Shown piece by piece: positions 1 to 10,330 of a DNA stretch of 64,000 bases. Under the pieces are notes generated by a model that was given only the letters and a program-made list of their open reading frames with translations, was not told the DNA's origin and ran no database searches. The position numbers and the translations under genes are program-made. This stretch comes from Lactarius indigo (lineage: Eukaryota; Basidiomycota; Agaricomycetes; Russulales; Russulaceae), in the NCBI GenBank assembly GCA_025766275.1, contig JAFKAC010000064.1:278882-342881 (forward strand). Direction: 5' to 3'. Within the stretch, counting starts at the first letter, position 1. The number at the start of each line of letters is the position of its first letter.

Positions 1-28
1 CCCCATAGACTTTGCATCGTATGCCAAC

Positions 29-1261
29 ATGTCCACCACCCAACTCTCCACCACCCTCACCTCCTCGCAACCAACCGCAGGCTCCTCGACAACGAATTCT
101 GCAAGTAGTGGAGGACATCCTGTGGGAGGAAGTATGTCAACAGGTGGAGGAGGCATTGCGGGAAGCGCAGGAGGCCATCATGGAGGCGGTGCGCCTGGAG
201 GTGGAGGCGGTGCGCCTGGAGGTGGAGGCAGGGCGCCTGGAGGCGGAGCGGCAGCTGGCCCCGCAGCTGGAGGACCTCCCCAACCAAATGGACGACTCAG
301 GGGAAACCCCCCACCCGAATTCACAGGAGATCGGGAAGCCAGCCGAGCCTTCCTCAACGCATTCGCCTTATATCGAGGGATGAACCCAAATGTGCAACAA
401 CTCACCCTCCCATATTCGCGAGCAATGACGCTTCTATCCTACATTCGAGGACCGCTCGTCGACGATTGGGTAGAAGAGCAAATACAATGGCTGGCCGATC
501 AACTAGCAGGCGGTGTGGCCATGAACGCTGAAAACCTATGGAACACCATTGAAACACGCTTCATCCAAGCGTACACCGACACTACTCAACAACAAAAAGC
601 CCGCCACGCCATTCAGAATCTACGAATGGATAAAGAAGACATCAACACCTACATAGCCAAGTTCTCTAATTTGGCCAACAAGGCGGGATACAATAAAGAC
701 GAAGCCACGACTTTAGAAATCTTCCAGAAAGGCCTCCCGAATGCGTTAGTCATAAACGCAATCAAGTTCCATCACCCCATAGATTGGGACAATTGGAAAA
801 CAGCAGTCACGCTTCAACAAGCGGAATACCTTCTCCTTAAAGACAGACTCACCAAAGGAAGAACAGACAAGAAAGGGGGGGCCTCCCGCGACCAATGGCT
901 AAACGCCCTCAACAAAACAAGAGACCCAAACGCAATGGACGTCAGTCGCACTCGCGCGAGAGCAGCAATGACAGAAGACGAAAAGAAGTTACTCCAGAAA
1001 GAAGGAAGGTGCTTCAGGTGCCGAGGACAAGGACACATCTCCTGATTTTGTCCCCAAAAGCCAACCACCACAATCAAAACTGCGAACACGAGCGACCCTA
1101 CTCCAACCACTGCTACCATTTCAATGACCTCATCACGTCCCCTCTCCAATGAGGAGCAAGCAGATGCCCAAGTAGCGGCCCTGTTCGCCCAAACCCCCAA
1201 AGTACGAGAACTAATGGTGGACAAGCTCTTCGGACAAAAGAAGGATTTTCTGAACGCTTAA
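29..1261 (+). pseudogene. gag: gag of element 1 with one internal TGA
   Basis: Encodes the capsid/nucleocapsid polyprotein that packages element RNA. The start is the ATG at 29. Residues about 25-85 are Gly/Pro/Ala-rich, encoded by an imperfect tandem repeat around 184-250. Residues about 98-275 look like a retrotransposon gag core. The C-terminal zinc knuckle (CX2CX4HX4C) begins at residue 329. A TGA at 1043-1045 sits inside the knuckle, and the last knuckle cysteine follows two codons later in the same frame. Beyond the stop the frame stays open to TAA at 1259-1261, so the stop is a point mutation and not the gene end. It overlaps the pol frame, which is -1 relative to gag, from 1153 to 1261. 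Confidence 0.85.
1243..1249 (+). promoter_or_regulatory. candidate -1 frameshift heptamer G-GAT-TTT
   Basis: In the gag frame the codons read aag-gat-ttt-ctg, giving G GAT TTT just ten bases before the gag stop. The pol frame is -1 relative to gag and is open from 1153, so a -1 slip here would produce Gag-Pol. It resembles the G GAU UUA slip site of the MMTV pro-pol junction. No downstream pseudoknot was worked out. Re-initiation at the pol ATG at 1297 is the alternative. Confidence 0.35.
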
Positions 1262-1296
1262 ACCCGGCGGCCTGGGCTAGAGCATTAAAACTTAGC

Positions 1297-4200
1297 ATGT
1301 ACAATAGCAGATTCCGATCCATGCGAATTCCAGTACTTTTCAAATCTGCTCACACGACGGCCGAACGAAACATCCTAGTAGACTCGGGCGCAACAGATAA
1401 TTTTATAAGTGCAAACCTCCTGAAACGACTCAAAATAGCCTGGTTACCCACCGAACGTTCTATCAAAATATGGAACATAGACGGGACCCACAATCAAGGA
1501 GGAGAAATCACATCCTTCACCGACCTTACCGTTAAAACCGGAGGGAAAACCCAAAACCTCCGATTCCTTATCACCAACTTAGGAAACGACGAGGTTATAC
1601 TGGGATATCCTTGGTTCACGGCTTTTGAACCCAAATTCCACTGGCGAGACGCCACGCTCGATGAAGAATTCCAACCAGTGGTCATTACCAGTCTGTATTT
1701 GTCCGACGAAGCCATGCCCCTTGAAGCAACTATCAAGGCATTGGAGACGTATCAACTGGACGAATCAGCCTGGGAACAGCTGCAAGAAGAGGACGAACCT
1801 TGCATCCGGCTGCGAAAGACAACAACGGCATCAGAATTAGCACAGCAGGAAGCAGCGAAGAAACCTCAGAAAACCTTCAAGGAAATGGTCCCGGAAGAAT
1901 ACCGAAGGCACCAGAAAGTTTTCAGTGAAGAAGCATCTCAACGCTTTCCCCCCTCACGCCCGTGGGACCATGCCATAGATCTAGTCCCAAATGCCCCTGA
2001 GACAATGGACTGCAAAGTATACCCACTCACGATCCCAGAGAACGAAAAACTGACAGAATTCGTAACCGAACACCTGGAGAAAAAATACATCCAACCGTCC
2101 AAGTCCCCTTACGCTTCCCCCTTTTTCTTCATCAAGAAAAAGGATGGAAAATTACGCCCGGTACAGGACTACCGTCGCCTTAACGAGTTAACCGTGAAGA
2201 ATCACTACCCACTCCCCCTGATCCCCAAGCTTATCGACAGAATTCGAGAAGCGAAACTCTACTCGAAACTGGATATCCGATGGGGATACAATAATGTTCG
2301 AATCAAACAAGGGGATGAATGGAAGGCGGCTTTCAAGACAAACCAAGGGTTGTTCGAACCATGAGTCATGTTCTTCGGCCTCACAAATTCCCCTAGTACA
2401 TTTCAAACGATGATGGATACCATTTTCCAAGAGCTGGTGTTGACGGGAGAAGTAATCGTCTACATGGACGATATTCTAATCGCAACTTCGGACAACCGCA
2501 CCCACCATAGGACAGTACTACACCAAGTTCTCGACCTCTGTGATAAACACGACTTGTACATCAAGCCAGAAAAATGCGTGTTTGAGGTCTACGAGGTGGA
2601 ATATTTGGGGCTGATCATTGGGCATGGACGACTACGGATGGACCCAGTTAAAGTTCAAGGAGTCCGGGACTGGAAGGCGCCGACGTCACTTAAGGAAGTA
2701 TGAGCCTTTCTGGGATTCTGCAATTTCTACCGGCGATTCATACGGGGGTTTTCTACAATTGCAAGACCCCTCCATGACCTTACAAAGAAGGACACCCCTT
2801 GGGAATGGACGGAGATCAGACAGAAAGCTTTTGATACCATCAAGGGACGAATTAGTTCGGAACCAGTCCTATTATTCCCAAAACTAGATCAACCCTTCGA
2901 AATCGAAGTCGATGCCTCAGGATACACCCTAGGCGCCGTCTTAAATCAGAAAGGAGAAGACGACAAACTCCACCCAATCGCGTTCTATTCGGAGTCCTTA
3001 TCCGAAGCAGAACACAATTACGACATCTACGATAGGGAACTACTGGCAATCGTCAAAGCATTGCGAACTTGGCGCACGTATCTCGTAGGATCCCCCCACT
3101 TAATAACCATCCACACAGACCATGCAAATTTGCAATACTGGAAGGAGCCCAGAAAAATCAATCGACGAGTTGCACGAGAATTTCAAGAACTATCGGAGTA
3201 CAACTTTGTACTCAAACATATCTCGGGCAAGAAAAATACCCAGGCCGACTCATTATCAAGACGACCTGATTACAACGACGGTACCAACGACAACGATCAC
3301 GTCACGGTACTTCCAGAGGAGGTCTTCCTCAAAATAACTCGTACATCCATGCACGATATGGATATATGGACCCAAATCACGCAAAACATGGACGAGGCAA
3401 CACTCCTCCCATGGATCGAGCTGCACAATTTGAAAAAACACGATGGGCTTTGGTGGAAGAACGACGCCCTCGTTGTTGTGGGAAACAATGATCTTAAACG
3501 GGGGGTAATCACCTTTTTCCACGATACTCCAAGCGCCGGACACCCGGGAATCGCAAATACCCTAGAGCTGGTACGACACGACTTCTGGTGGCCAAATATG
3601 CGCAAAGATGTGGAGGCCTACGTCAAGGGATGTGCAACATGTCAAAGCAACAAGATTAATTCCCACCGACAAAAACCACACCTATTTCCCATCACTACTG
3701 AACCAGAGGCCAAACCATTCGAGGTGGTAGCCATGGACTTCATAGTCAAACTCCCACTATCAGGGGGGTTCGACTCAATCCTCACCATCACAGACCACGA
3801 TTGCTCGAAGGCGGCAATATTCATACCTTGCAACGAAACCATAACATCAGAAGGAGTGGCCAAACTTTATCTCCAACACGTATACCCTCATTACGGCCTA
3901 CCCCGAAAAGTCATATCCGACCGAGATCCAAGATTCGCATCCACGTTCATGAGGCAGTTGTGCAAAACCTTAGGAATACAACAGAATATATCTTCCGTGT
4001 ACCACCCACAGACGGACGGCCAATCCGAACGTACCAACCAGTGGCTAGAACAATATTTACGACACTGGTGTAACGTGCAACAGGACAACTGGGCCGAACT
4101 CCTACCAATGGCCCAGTTTGCCCACAATTCCTGGAAAAACGCCACTACCAAACACTCTCCCTTCTCACTCATCATGGGATGGGAACCACGAACCATGTGG

Positions 4201-4791
4201 ACCCCTAAACCGTCCAACAATCCCACGGTGGACCAAAGACTAGAGGAGTTACTGATACTCCGCCAGCACGCGCAAGACAGCATCACACATGCGCAACACC
4301 TCATGACACAACGAGGGAAAAAGGGGTTCACACCTTATCAGCAGGGGGACCAAGTATGGTTAGAAGGAACCAACCTTCGAACTTTCTACCCCACAAGCAA
4401 GCTAGCTCCGAAGCGATATGGACCCTTTAAGATCGCCAAAGTTCTATCAGACGTTTCCTACGAGCTAGAACTCCCGAAGGCATGGAAGATACACCCAGTG
4501 TTCCACGCAAACCTTCTCACCCCATATAAGGAGATGGAGATGCACGGCGCAAACTATACCCGACCTCCGCCGGACCTTATCGATGGCGAAGAAGAGTACG
4601 AAGTGGAACGAATTGAAGACACTCAGGAACGAGGAAGAGGGCGCAAACTCCACTACCTAGTAAAGTGGAAGGGATTCCCACCGAGTGATAACACGTGGGA
4701 ACCCGCAAGTAACATGACCCACGCCGCAGACGTCATCAAAGACTATTACCGACGATATCCGACCGCCAAAGGGGCTGGACGAACAGCATAA
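1297..4791 (+). pseudogene. pol: pol of element 1 (protease-RT-RNase H-integrase-chromodomain), two TGA stops
   Basis: Polyprotein that matures, copies and integrates the element. From the first ATG (the frame is open upstream to 1153): retropepsin DSG at residue 29; reverse transcriptase with YMDD at about 389; RNase H with the VDAS aspartate at about 539; integrase with an HHCC zinc domain and a catalytic core beginning at the aspartate of AMDF (about 814), followed by SDRDPRF and the glutamate of GQSERTNQ; then a chromodomain at about 1118-1157 ([13 protein letters not shown]). In-frame TGA codons occur at 2362-2364, before VMFFGLTNSP, and at 2701-2703, before AFLGFCNFYRRF. The second replaces a normally conserved arginine. 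The remainder is uninterrupted to TAA at 4789. Confidence 0.92.
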
Positions 4792-4829
4792 AAGACATCC
4801 TTCATCACATTATACCCCTCAGCCCAACA

Positions 4830-6278
4830 ATGACCGACACCCCAGTATCCGACACCACCCTCGTCCACATCCTCGACAACCCTCAACTCGAAGCCGTCCT
4901 CGAACGAGGGCTCGTCACCATCGACCTCTCCGACATCCCCCGCCTATCATCACCACCATCCCCCCGACACACCGACATTGCCGACCATGTCCTCATCGAA
5001 CGAGAACCCGGAGAACTTACCCCGTCAACACCCGAGGAAGGACAGTACTCTCCGACACCCCCCCCTCAGCAACAGTCAACCCCTCCACCCAAACCACGGC
5101 CTCAGTCACCAACATCCTCTCCATCATCTACGCCACCCCCACCGCTAGAACCATTCACCCCAGTCCGCGTCCACACCCCCATTGACTATGACCGACCCAA
5201 CTCCCCTCCTAACGACACAGATGACCCTGGGGCCCCATTTTTCCCGAACACCTTGGGAACCCCCAAGTACTATCCATTACAGATCCCACTACCAGACGGT
5301 GGATCCAACCCTGCGAAGTATATCTACTATCGCAAGGGGTTCACCGAGGTAGTGGGAACAATGGGTGCAGGGCAACCCCACTACGGAGAGGAGGTCTATC
5401 TCTCGTCGCTTAGGCCGAATGTCTCTGCTCCCCCCTTTACAGCCAAACAGCTCCAGTTCTTCGACCCCCACGACATTCGCACTTGCGCCCTGGATGAAAC
5501 CCTCGTCGAGCTCAATTCACCACGACTTACTGCCGAGATCACCAGGCTACGGACGGGGCTCTTGGCACTTAAAGAGATCGACAAGAAGTGCGAAAAACTG
5601 GAGGAGGACGCACAGAAGTTGCGATCGGAGCGACTTACTGTGGACTTAATGCTAGCTAGCACAAAGAGGCAACTTCAATATGCGGGGGCGCTGGCTACCA
5701 TCGGCAACGAGTATGCGCGTATGACAGCCCTACCAACCCCACTCCGCTACTCTCGGTACGCTATCCCATTTTCCCCACGACGCGGGGGACCATTAGAATT
5801 CCCTCGCCTTGCCGATAAACCCCATTGTCGACGCTGCTATCACTGCAACAGCCCCCACCACCTTGTACGCGACTGCCCCACCAGACCTCGACCAGCGTGC
5901 CGTCATTGTCAAAGTCAAGAGCATCAATCCTATCGATGCATCTTCCGACGAGCGGGCATGGTCGAAGAGGTGATTACAACCTACCAAGCCGATGAACGTA
6001 TATGACAGGCAGTAGCTACGGAGGCCACCACCTCGTTCACGGTCCCCAAACCACCGACCGTCGCGGCCCAAGTTCAAGGGAGGTGGTGCGGACGGTGCTT
6101 CCGCACTGATGCCAACCATGACGAGATTCGCTGCCCACAGTACGAAATGTGTCGTAAGTGCGGCAGACGCGGCCCTTTCCTCTTCCTCAAAACACATTAC
6201 TGCCAGCTCGACATTTCTCCTTGGCCGGAGAATAATTTGGACGCTGACATCTACGACCTCGTTGATCTGGAGTGTTGA
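4830..6278 (+). pseudogene. third ORF of element 1: Pro-rich, coiled-coil, zinc-knuckle protein, one TGA
   Basis: An ORF downstream of pol in the position where env sits in other elements, but it is not env-like: no signal peptide or membrane span is visible. The order is: acidic/Pro-Ser-Thr-rich N-terminus (about 1-135); a conserved block with YYPLQIPLPDGG and GQPHYG (about 150-235); a charged coiled-coil-like stretch (about 235-285); two CX2CX4HX4C knuckles at 336-349 and 357-370; and a third Cys/His cluster at about 420-456. A TGA at 6003-6005 interrupts it, and the same frame continues to TGA at 6276. The element 2 copy aligns over its whole length, which shows it is a real gene. A nucleic-acid-binding role is inferred only from the knuckles. 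I cannot match it to a named family. Confidence 0.75.
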
Positions 6279-6299
6279 AGCCGAGGCGTCTTCAAGTCT

Positions 6300-6312
6300 G
6301 GACGGGGGGTAA
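6300..6312 (+). promoter_or_regulatory. polypurine tract of element 1
   Basis: A G-rich run (ggacggggggtaa) immediately before the 3' LTR, the expected plus-strand primer. A matching G-run precedes the LTR of element 2 at 13757-13765. Confidence 0.7.
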
Positions 6313-6873
6313 TGTTATGATTTTCTGGACTCGTTCTTTTCCTTTTTCTCATTAACTCCCTACCTCCACATTACGAGCCCTGTATGACTATGCGGACAAT
6401 ACGTTTACCCGGTTCCTATCACGCGCTTTGCTTATCATCGTTATCTTTTGATAAAGCTCGACAGGTGCTAGTTTCCGTTCACTTCTCAATCACGCGCAGA
6501 CCCGCGTGATTCTCCCTTTGTTCCCGATACAGACCTCCTTTGTGCCCGTTATGTCTTACCTTTGTTCCCTGATGAGGGATGACCTTACGCCCTCGCTCGT
6601 ACTAAACATATTTAAGCCCAGTACTACCTAGCTTGTACAGTAGACTAGACTTCTTGTGTAATACTACACTCGTCTACGCAGAGTCTCTCGAACCTTCGAT
6701 CCTCGCCTTATGCCAGACCTTCACGCCTTGGCCCTCCTCTATAGTCCAAGTGACGTGTGTCCTTGTGACTCTTGTGCATCATTATTGCTGAAGTCGAGCC
6801 TTTGAGCTTGGACTACCAATTGTCTGACTGACTTAGTGCAGGTCGCACTCAACGCCCCTGTAGTGGCATTACA
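6313..6873 (+). repeat. 3' LTR of element 1 (561 bp)
   Basis: Begins TGTTA after the polypurine tract and ends TTACA. It contains a TATTTAA promoter-like motif near 6606. It shares its central block (around gtagactagacttcttgtg) and its end with the LTR at 13766-14362, so elements 1 and 2 are one family. Confidence 0.85.
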
Positions 6874-6973
6874 AGCTTGGACCTTCGTGTCTTCAAGTCA
6901 ACAGATCGCCGCATCACTAAGTTGTTACCGCCCCCTTGCGCTCAAGTCGAGCTAACGTCGTGACGGCGTTACA
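6874..6973 (+). repeat. 3' end of the 5' LTR of element 3
   Basis: About 100 bp that match the last part of the LTR at 8314-8847: both read cttggacctt, then cttcaagt, then cgagctaacgtcgtgac, and end near TTACA/TAACA. The match begins right where the element 1 LTR ends, so the missing front half is probably left of the window on the far side of element 1. Confidence 0.75.
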
Positions 6974-7134
6974 CCGACTCAGAGAACCAGTGGGTCAACA
7001 AAGACGACATCTTTGCGCCCGACGCCCTTCACCTATATCAGGAAGCACAAGCACACAGAAGAACAGTTAAAACAAGCAGGATAAAGACAGCGGAAAGTCA
7101 TCCCCTCTTCCTCCACTCCACCATCTCTACTCTC

Positions 7135-8283
7135 ATGCCCACTTCTCCCCTGCGCCATGTCACCCAAGCAGCACTCCTTGACTCCCTCGCCAACGACGCC
7201 CGCGCACTCCTGGAAGACGACGCCGACACTGAAGTTCCCAATACCCAAATCACACCATGGACTCCTCTCCGACCGCAAGAGAGCCCCATCACCGCGCAAG
7301 AGTGGGCGCACGTCATCGCCAGATTCCCAGACCCCACGCAACACCCCAACGACGAACACGCTGTCGTCCATGTTTTCAGAAACGAAGCCGGTGAGTGAGA
7401 GCCCATCGCAGCCATCCCCCCAAGCGACGACCTCATTGGCGTTCACGGAATTTTCCCGAGCAACGACGAGCGTTCAAGCTCTCCTGGAGTATGAGTTGGA
7501 GGGCTGGAGGAGAGTAGCGGCGGAGTGGCAGAAGGAACAGTTAGACTCAGCCGTGGCCCAACTGAGGGAGATGCGAGAGCGGTGGCAGCGATGGCGGCAG
7601 CTGAGGCTGGCCATGACGACTCAGATTACTACCCGGCGAGACACCCCTTCTTACAAACAAAACGCGACGCTGATAATCCCCTCATCACGCCATGGCTCGT
7701 CTACACTGACGGGTCCCCCATGTATCGAGGACGTGTGCGAGTCCCTGGTGTCGCCGAACACCGTCCGTTTACCGCCACCGAAGACCCCGCACATGTCATT
7801 GCGCCTGAAGGGTTCTGGGCGAACCGACGACCCCATTACATTCGATACCCCATCACCGGGCCCGACGGAGTAGAGAGGGACGCGTCGCACGTCCAGATCA
7901 TCGGAGGGGCGGACCCCATCATACTAGGGGTCATACCGGGCTCGCCACACATATATGGTAAGCCCTTCTACACCGAGCCCCACGTATCGGCCGCTCTCCG
8001 CCCCCAGTACCCGCACGAAGACCTCGTCATCTTCGCAGCCAACAAGATCACCAACCGCGCCCTCAACCGCATCAACGACGAGTCACTCACCGCCGAAGTT
8101 ACGTGCTATCGCGCAGCAAGTTATGAACTCGACCGACTTTGAGCCCACGTCAGTCAACTCCGTGCGATGATCGAGTGCACACAAGACGACAGGCGTGACT
8201 CCATTTATCGACTTGAGCGCGCCACAGCATTGGAAAGGATTGCGGACGAGCAGCGAGATTGGCCACCGAGGGACTTCCAGTGA
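7135..8283 (+). pseudogene. third-ORF-like gene of element 3, three internal TGA codons
   Basis: One frame runs from ATG at 7135 to TGA at 8281, broken by TGA at 7396, 7489 and 8140. The part from about 7820 to 8145 lines up with the conserved block of the element 1 third ORF in motif order: an Ile-x2-Pro-Asp-Gly-like stretch, then a Val/Ile-rich LG segment, then PH-YG, then a LTAE-(V/I)T motif followed by a charged helix. Identity is low, so homology is inferred from motif order and position before the 3' LTR. No CCHC knuckle is visible. The function is unknown. Confidence 0.55.
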
Positions 8284-8313
8284 GTCTGGGGTCTCACGCT
8301 GAAAGGAGGGTGA

Positions 8314-8847
8314 TGTTACGTTTCGGTTCGTACGAGCTGGACCCTTACTGTACCGGTTGCAACTACAGCAGTAAGGTAGATTAGTTGCGGACTTTACCAC
8401 GGTGATACAGCAGTGTGATAGGAGATACGGTACGATTGCTGACTGAGGACCGACGCCACTAATACTGGTAGTAGTGGTATGAGGATCGAGCTACTTATGC
8501 GATACGTTGGACGCTTACTTACTGTGACTCATAGCAGCGCTTCAAAGCCTGCTTGACTTGTATTTATAGTGTCTCGTGAAGACCAAGATACGCCATCTTG
8601 GTCTTCTTGAATCGTCACTTTTCTTCTCTTCTCTTTCTTCTCTACCCGTCTATCCGTCTATTCGTCTATCTAAGAAGTGTCTGACTCCGATCGCGACTCA
8701 CCATATTATAAGCTTGCCAGTGCACCTCCGCATATTCACTAAGGCAGGGACTTGGACCTTCGAGTCTTCAAGTTGACCGATCTTACTTCGCTAAGTTGTT
8801 ACCGCCATTCCACGCTCACGTCGAGCTAACGTCGTGACGACGTAACA
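8314..8847 (+). repeat. 3' LTR of element 3 (534 bp)
   Basis: Begins TGTTA and ends TAACA, a perfect 5-bp inverted terminus, directly after a purine-rich tract. It has a TATTTATA motif near 8561. The sequence is unlike the LTRs of elements 1 and 2. Confidence 0.8.
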
Positions 8848-9325
8848 CTGGCCATTATATGGAATGCATAGCTTCTGTAGTTGTCACTACATGGAATGTT
8901 TGATGTTCCATATGCTAGCCAGTCCCATTGCAATGTGTTATCTAAGTCTCCAGATACATTTAGACATATGTGTATTCTATTGACTATTCCCACTTCAAGA
9001 AATTTCTCTGGAGCAAAAGAACTCCGAACCAACGTCAGGTGGCCCATGAGTTCCGGAAAAATCTAGTGCGTCAGCCGACATCGGTTGGCCCATGAGTCAT
9101 GAGGGAATCTGCCCGTCGGGTGGCCCATCAACAATGGAAGTGATGGCAGATCATTATGTGCACACAGAAGCAAAGGAACTAGATGGAGTAAAGAGACATT
9201 CAGATCAAGACAAGTAATGCCACTAACAGTAGTAGCTCCTTTGGGTAACAAGGTATGGGACAGAAGGGGGAATGAACAAGATGAGAACACACTGTAACTG
9301 AGGTCCAAAGTGTCAGATCATAACA
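8848..9325. other. spacer between element 3 and element 2
   Basis: No gene recognised. The motif ggtggcccatga recurs with variation at about 9039, 9085 and 9119. It is probably debris of another repeat. Confidence 0.5.
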
Positions 9326-10317
9326 CTACTGGCCATTGTCAAAGCCCTCAGAACATGGCAGACATATCTGATCAGTTCACCCCACTTAATAACCATTCAC
9401 ACCGATCATGCCAACCTCCAGTATTGGAAGGAACCCAGGAAGATTAACCGATGGGTGGCCCAGGAATTCCAAGAACTATCAGAGTACAACTTCGTACTCA
9501 AGCACATCCCCGGCACCAACAACACCCAAGCCGACTCCCTATCTAGACGCCCAGACTACAACAATGGAATGACAGATAACAACCACATTACCGTCCTACT
9601 GGAAGAAGTGCTCCTAAAAATCATGCAAATGTCCATGCACGATATGGACATATGGACCCAGATTGCCCAGAATATGGAAGAATCTGTGATACTCCCATGG
9701 GTCGAACCCCATAACCTAAAGAAACACGACGGGTTATGGTGGAAGGGGGACACTCTCATTGTTGTGGGAAACAATGATCTAAAGCGGGGGGTAATTACCT
9801 TTTTCCACAATACCCCAAGCGCAGGACATCCAGGAATTGCAAATACTCTCGAACTGATACGACGCGATTTCTGGTGGCCAAACATGCAAAAAGACATAGA
9901 AGCCTACGTCAAAGGATGTGCGACATGCCAAAGCAACAAAATCAACACCCACTGTCAAAAACCCCACCTATTCCCCATTACAACAGATCCCTCAGCAGAA
10001 CCATTTGAAGTCGTAACAGTCGACTTCATCATTAAACTCCCCAAATCAACTGGTTATGACTTGATTCTCACCATCACAGATCACAATTGCTCCAAAGTGG
10101 CAATATTCATCCCATGCAATGAAACGATCACATCAGAAGGAGTGGTCAAACTCTACCTCCAACACGTATATCCCCATTATGGACTACCACAACAGATCAT
10201 ATCCGATCAAGACCCCAGATTTGCGTCAATGTTTATGCGGAAATTATGTGTTACGCTGGGTATACAGCAAAATATTTCTTCAGCATACCACCCCCAAACC
10301 AACGGACAATCGGAACA

Positions 10318-10330
10318 AACAAACCAATGG
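10318..10330. repeat. left target-site duplication of the SINE
   Basis: AACAAACCAATGG, repeated exactly at 11406-11418 on the other side of the insertion. A 13-bp duplication together with a poly-A tail points to LINE-type target-primed insertion. Confidence 0.85.

Larger units (their letters stand above)
1..6873 (+). mobile_element. Ty3/gypsy chromovirus, element 1 (5' LTR outside window)
   Basis: An LTR retrotransposon reading left to right. It has a 28-nt leader fragment, gag, a protease-RT-RNase H-integrase pol that ends in a chromodomain, a third ORF, a polypurine tract and a 3' LTR. The protease-RT-RNase H-integrase order plus a C-terminal chromodomain defines the chromovirus branch of Ty3/gypsy. 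The 5' LTR and primer-binding site must lie left of the window. Coding capacity is broken by four in-frame TGA codons (one in gag, two in pol, one in ORF3) with no frameshift seen, so this is a young but dead copy. Element 2 in this window is a diverged relative with the same gene order. Confidence 0.93.
6874..8847 (+). mobile_element. Element 3: short non-autonomous LTR element
   Basis: An LTR remnant (6874-6973), about 1.34 kb of internal sequence, a purine-rich tract (gaaaggaggg, 8301-8310) and a complete 3' LTR (8314-8847). There is no gag, protease, RT, RNase H or integrase motif inside. The only coding trace is a third-ORF-like gene at 7135-8283. It would need proteins supplied by another element to move. 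Confidence 0.7.

Noticed and set aside
57..405. Overlapping ORFs in other frames across the Gly-rich start of gag
   Set aside because: They arise from the repetitive GC-rich gag sequence. Gag is supported by domain content.
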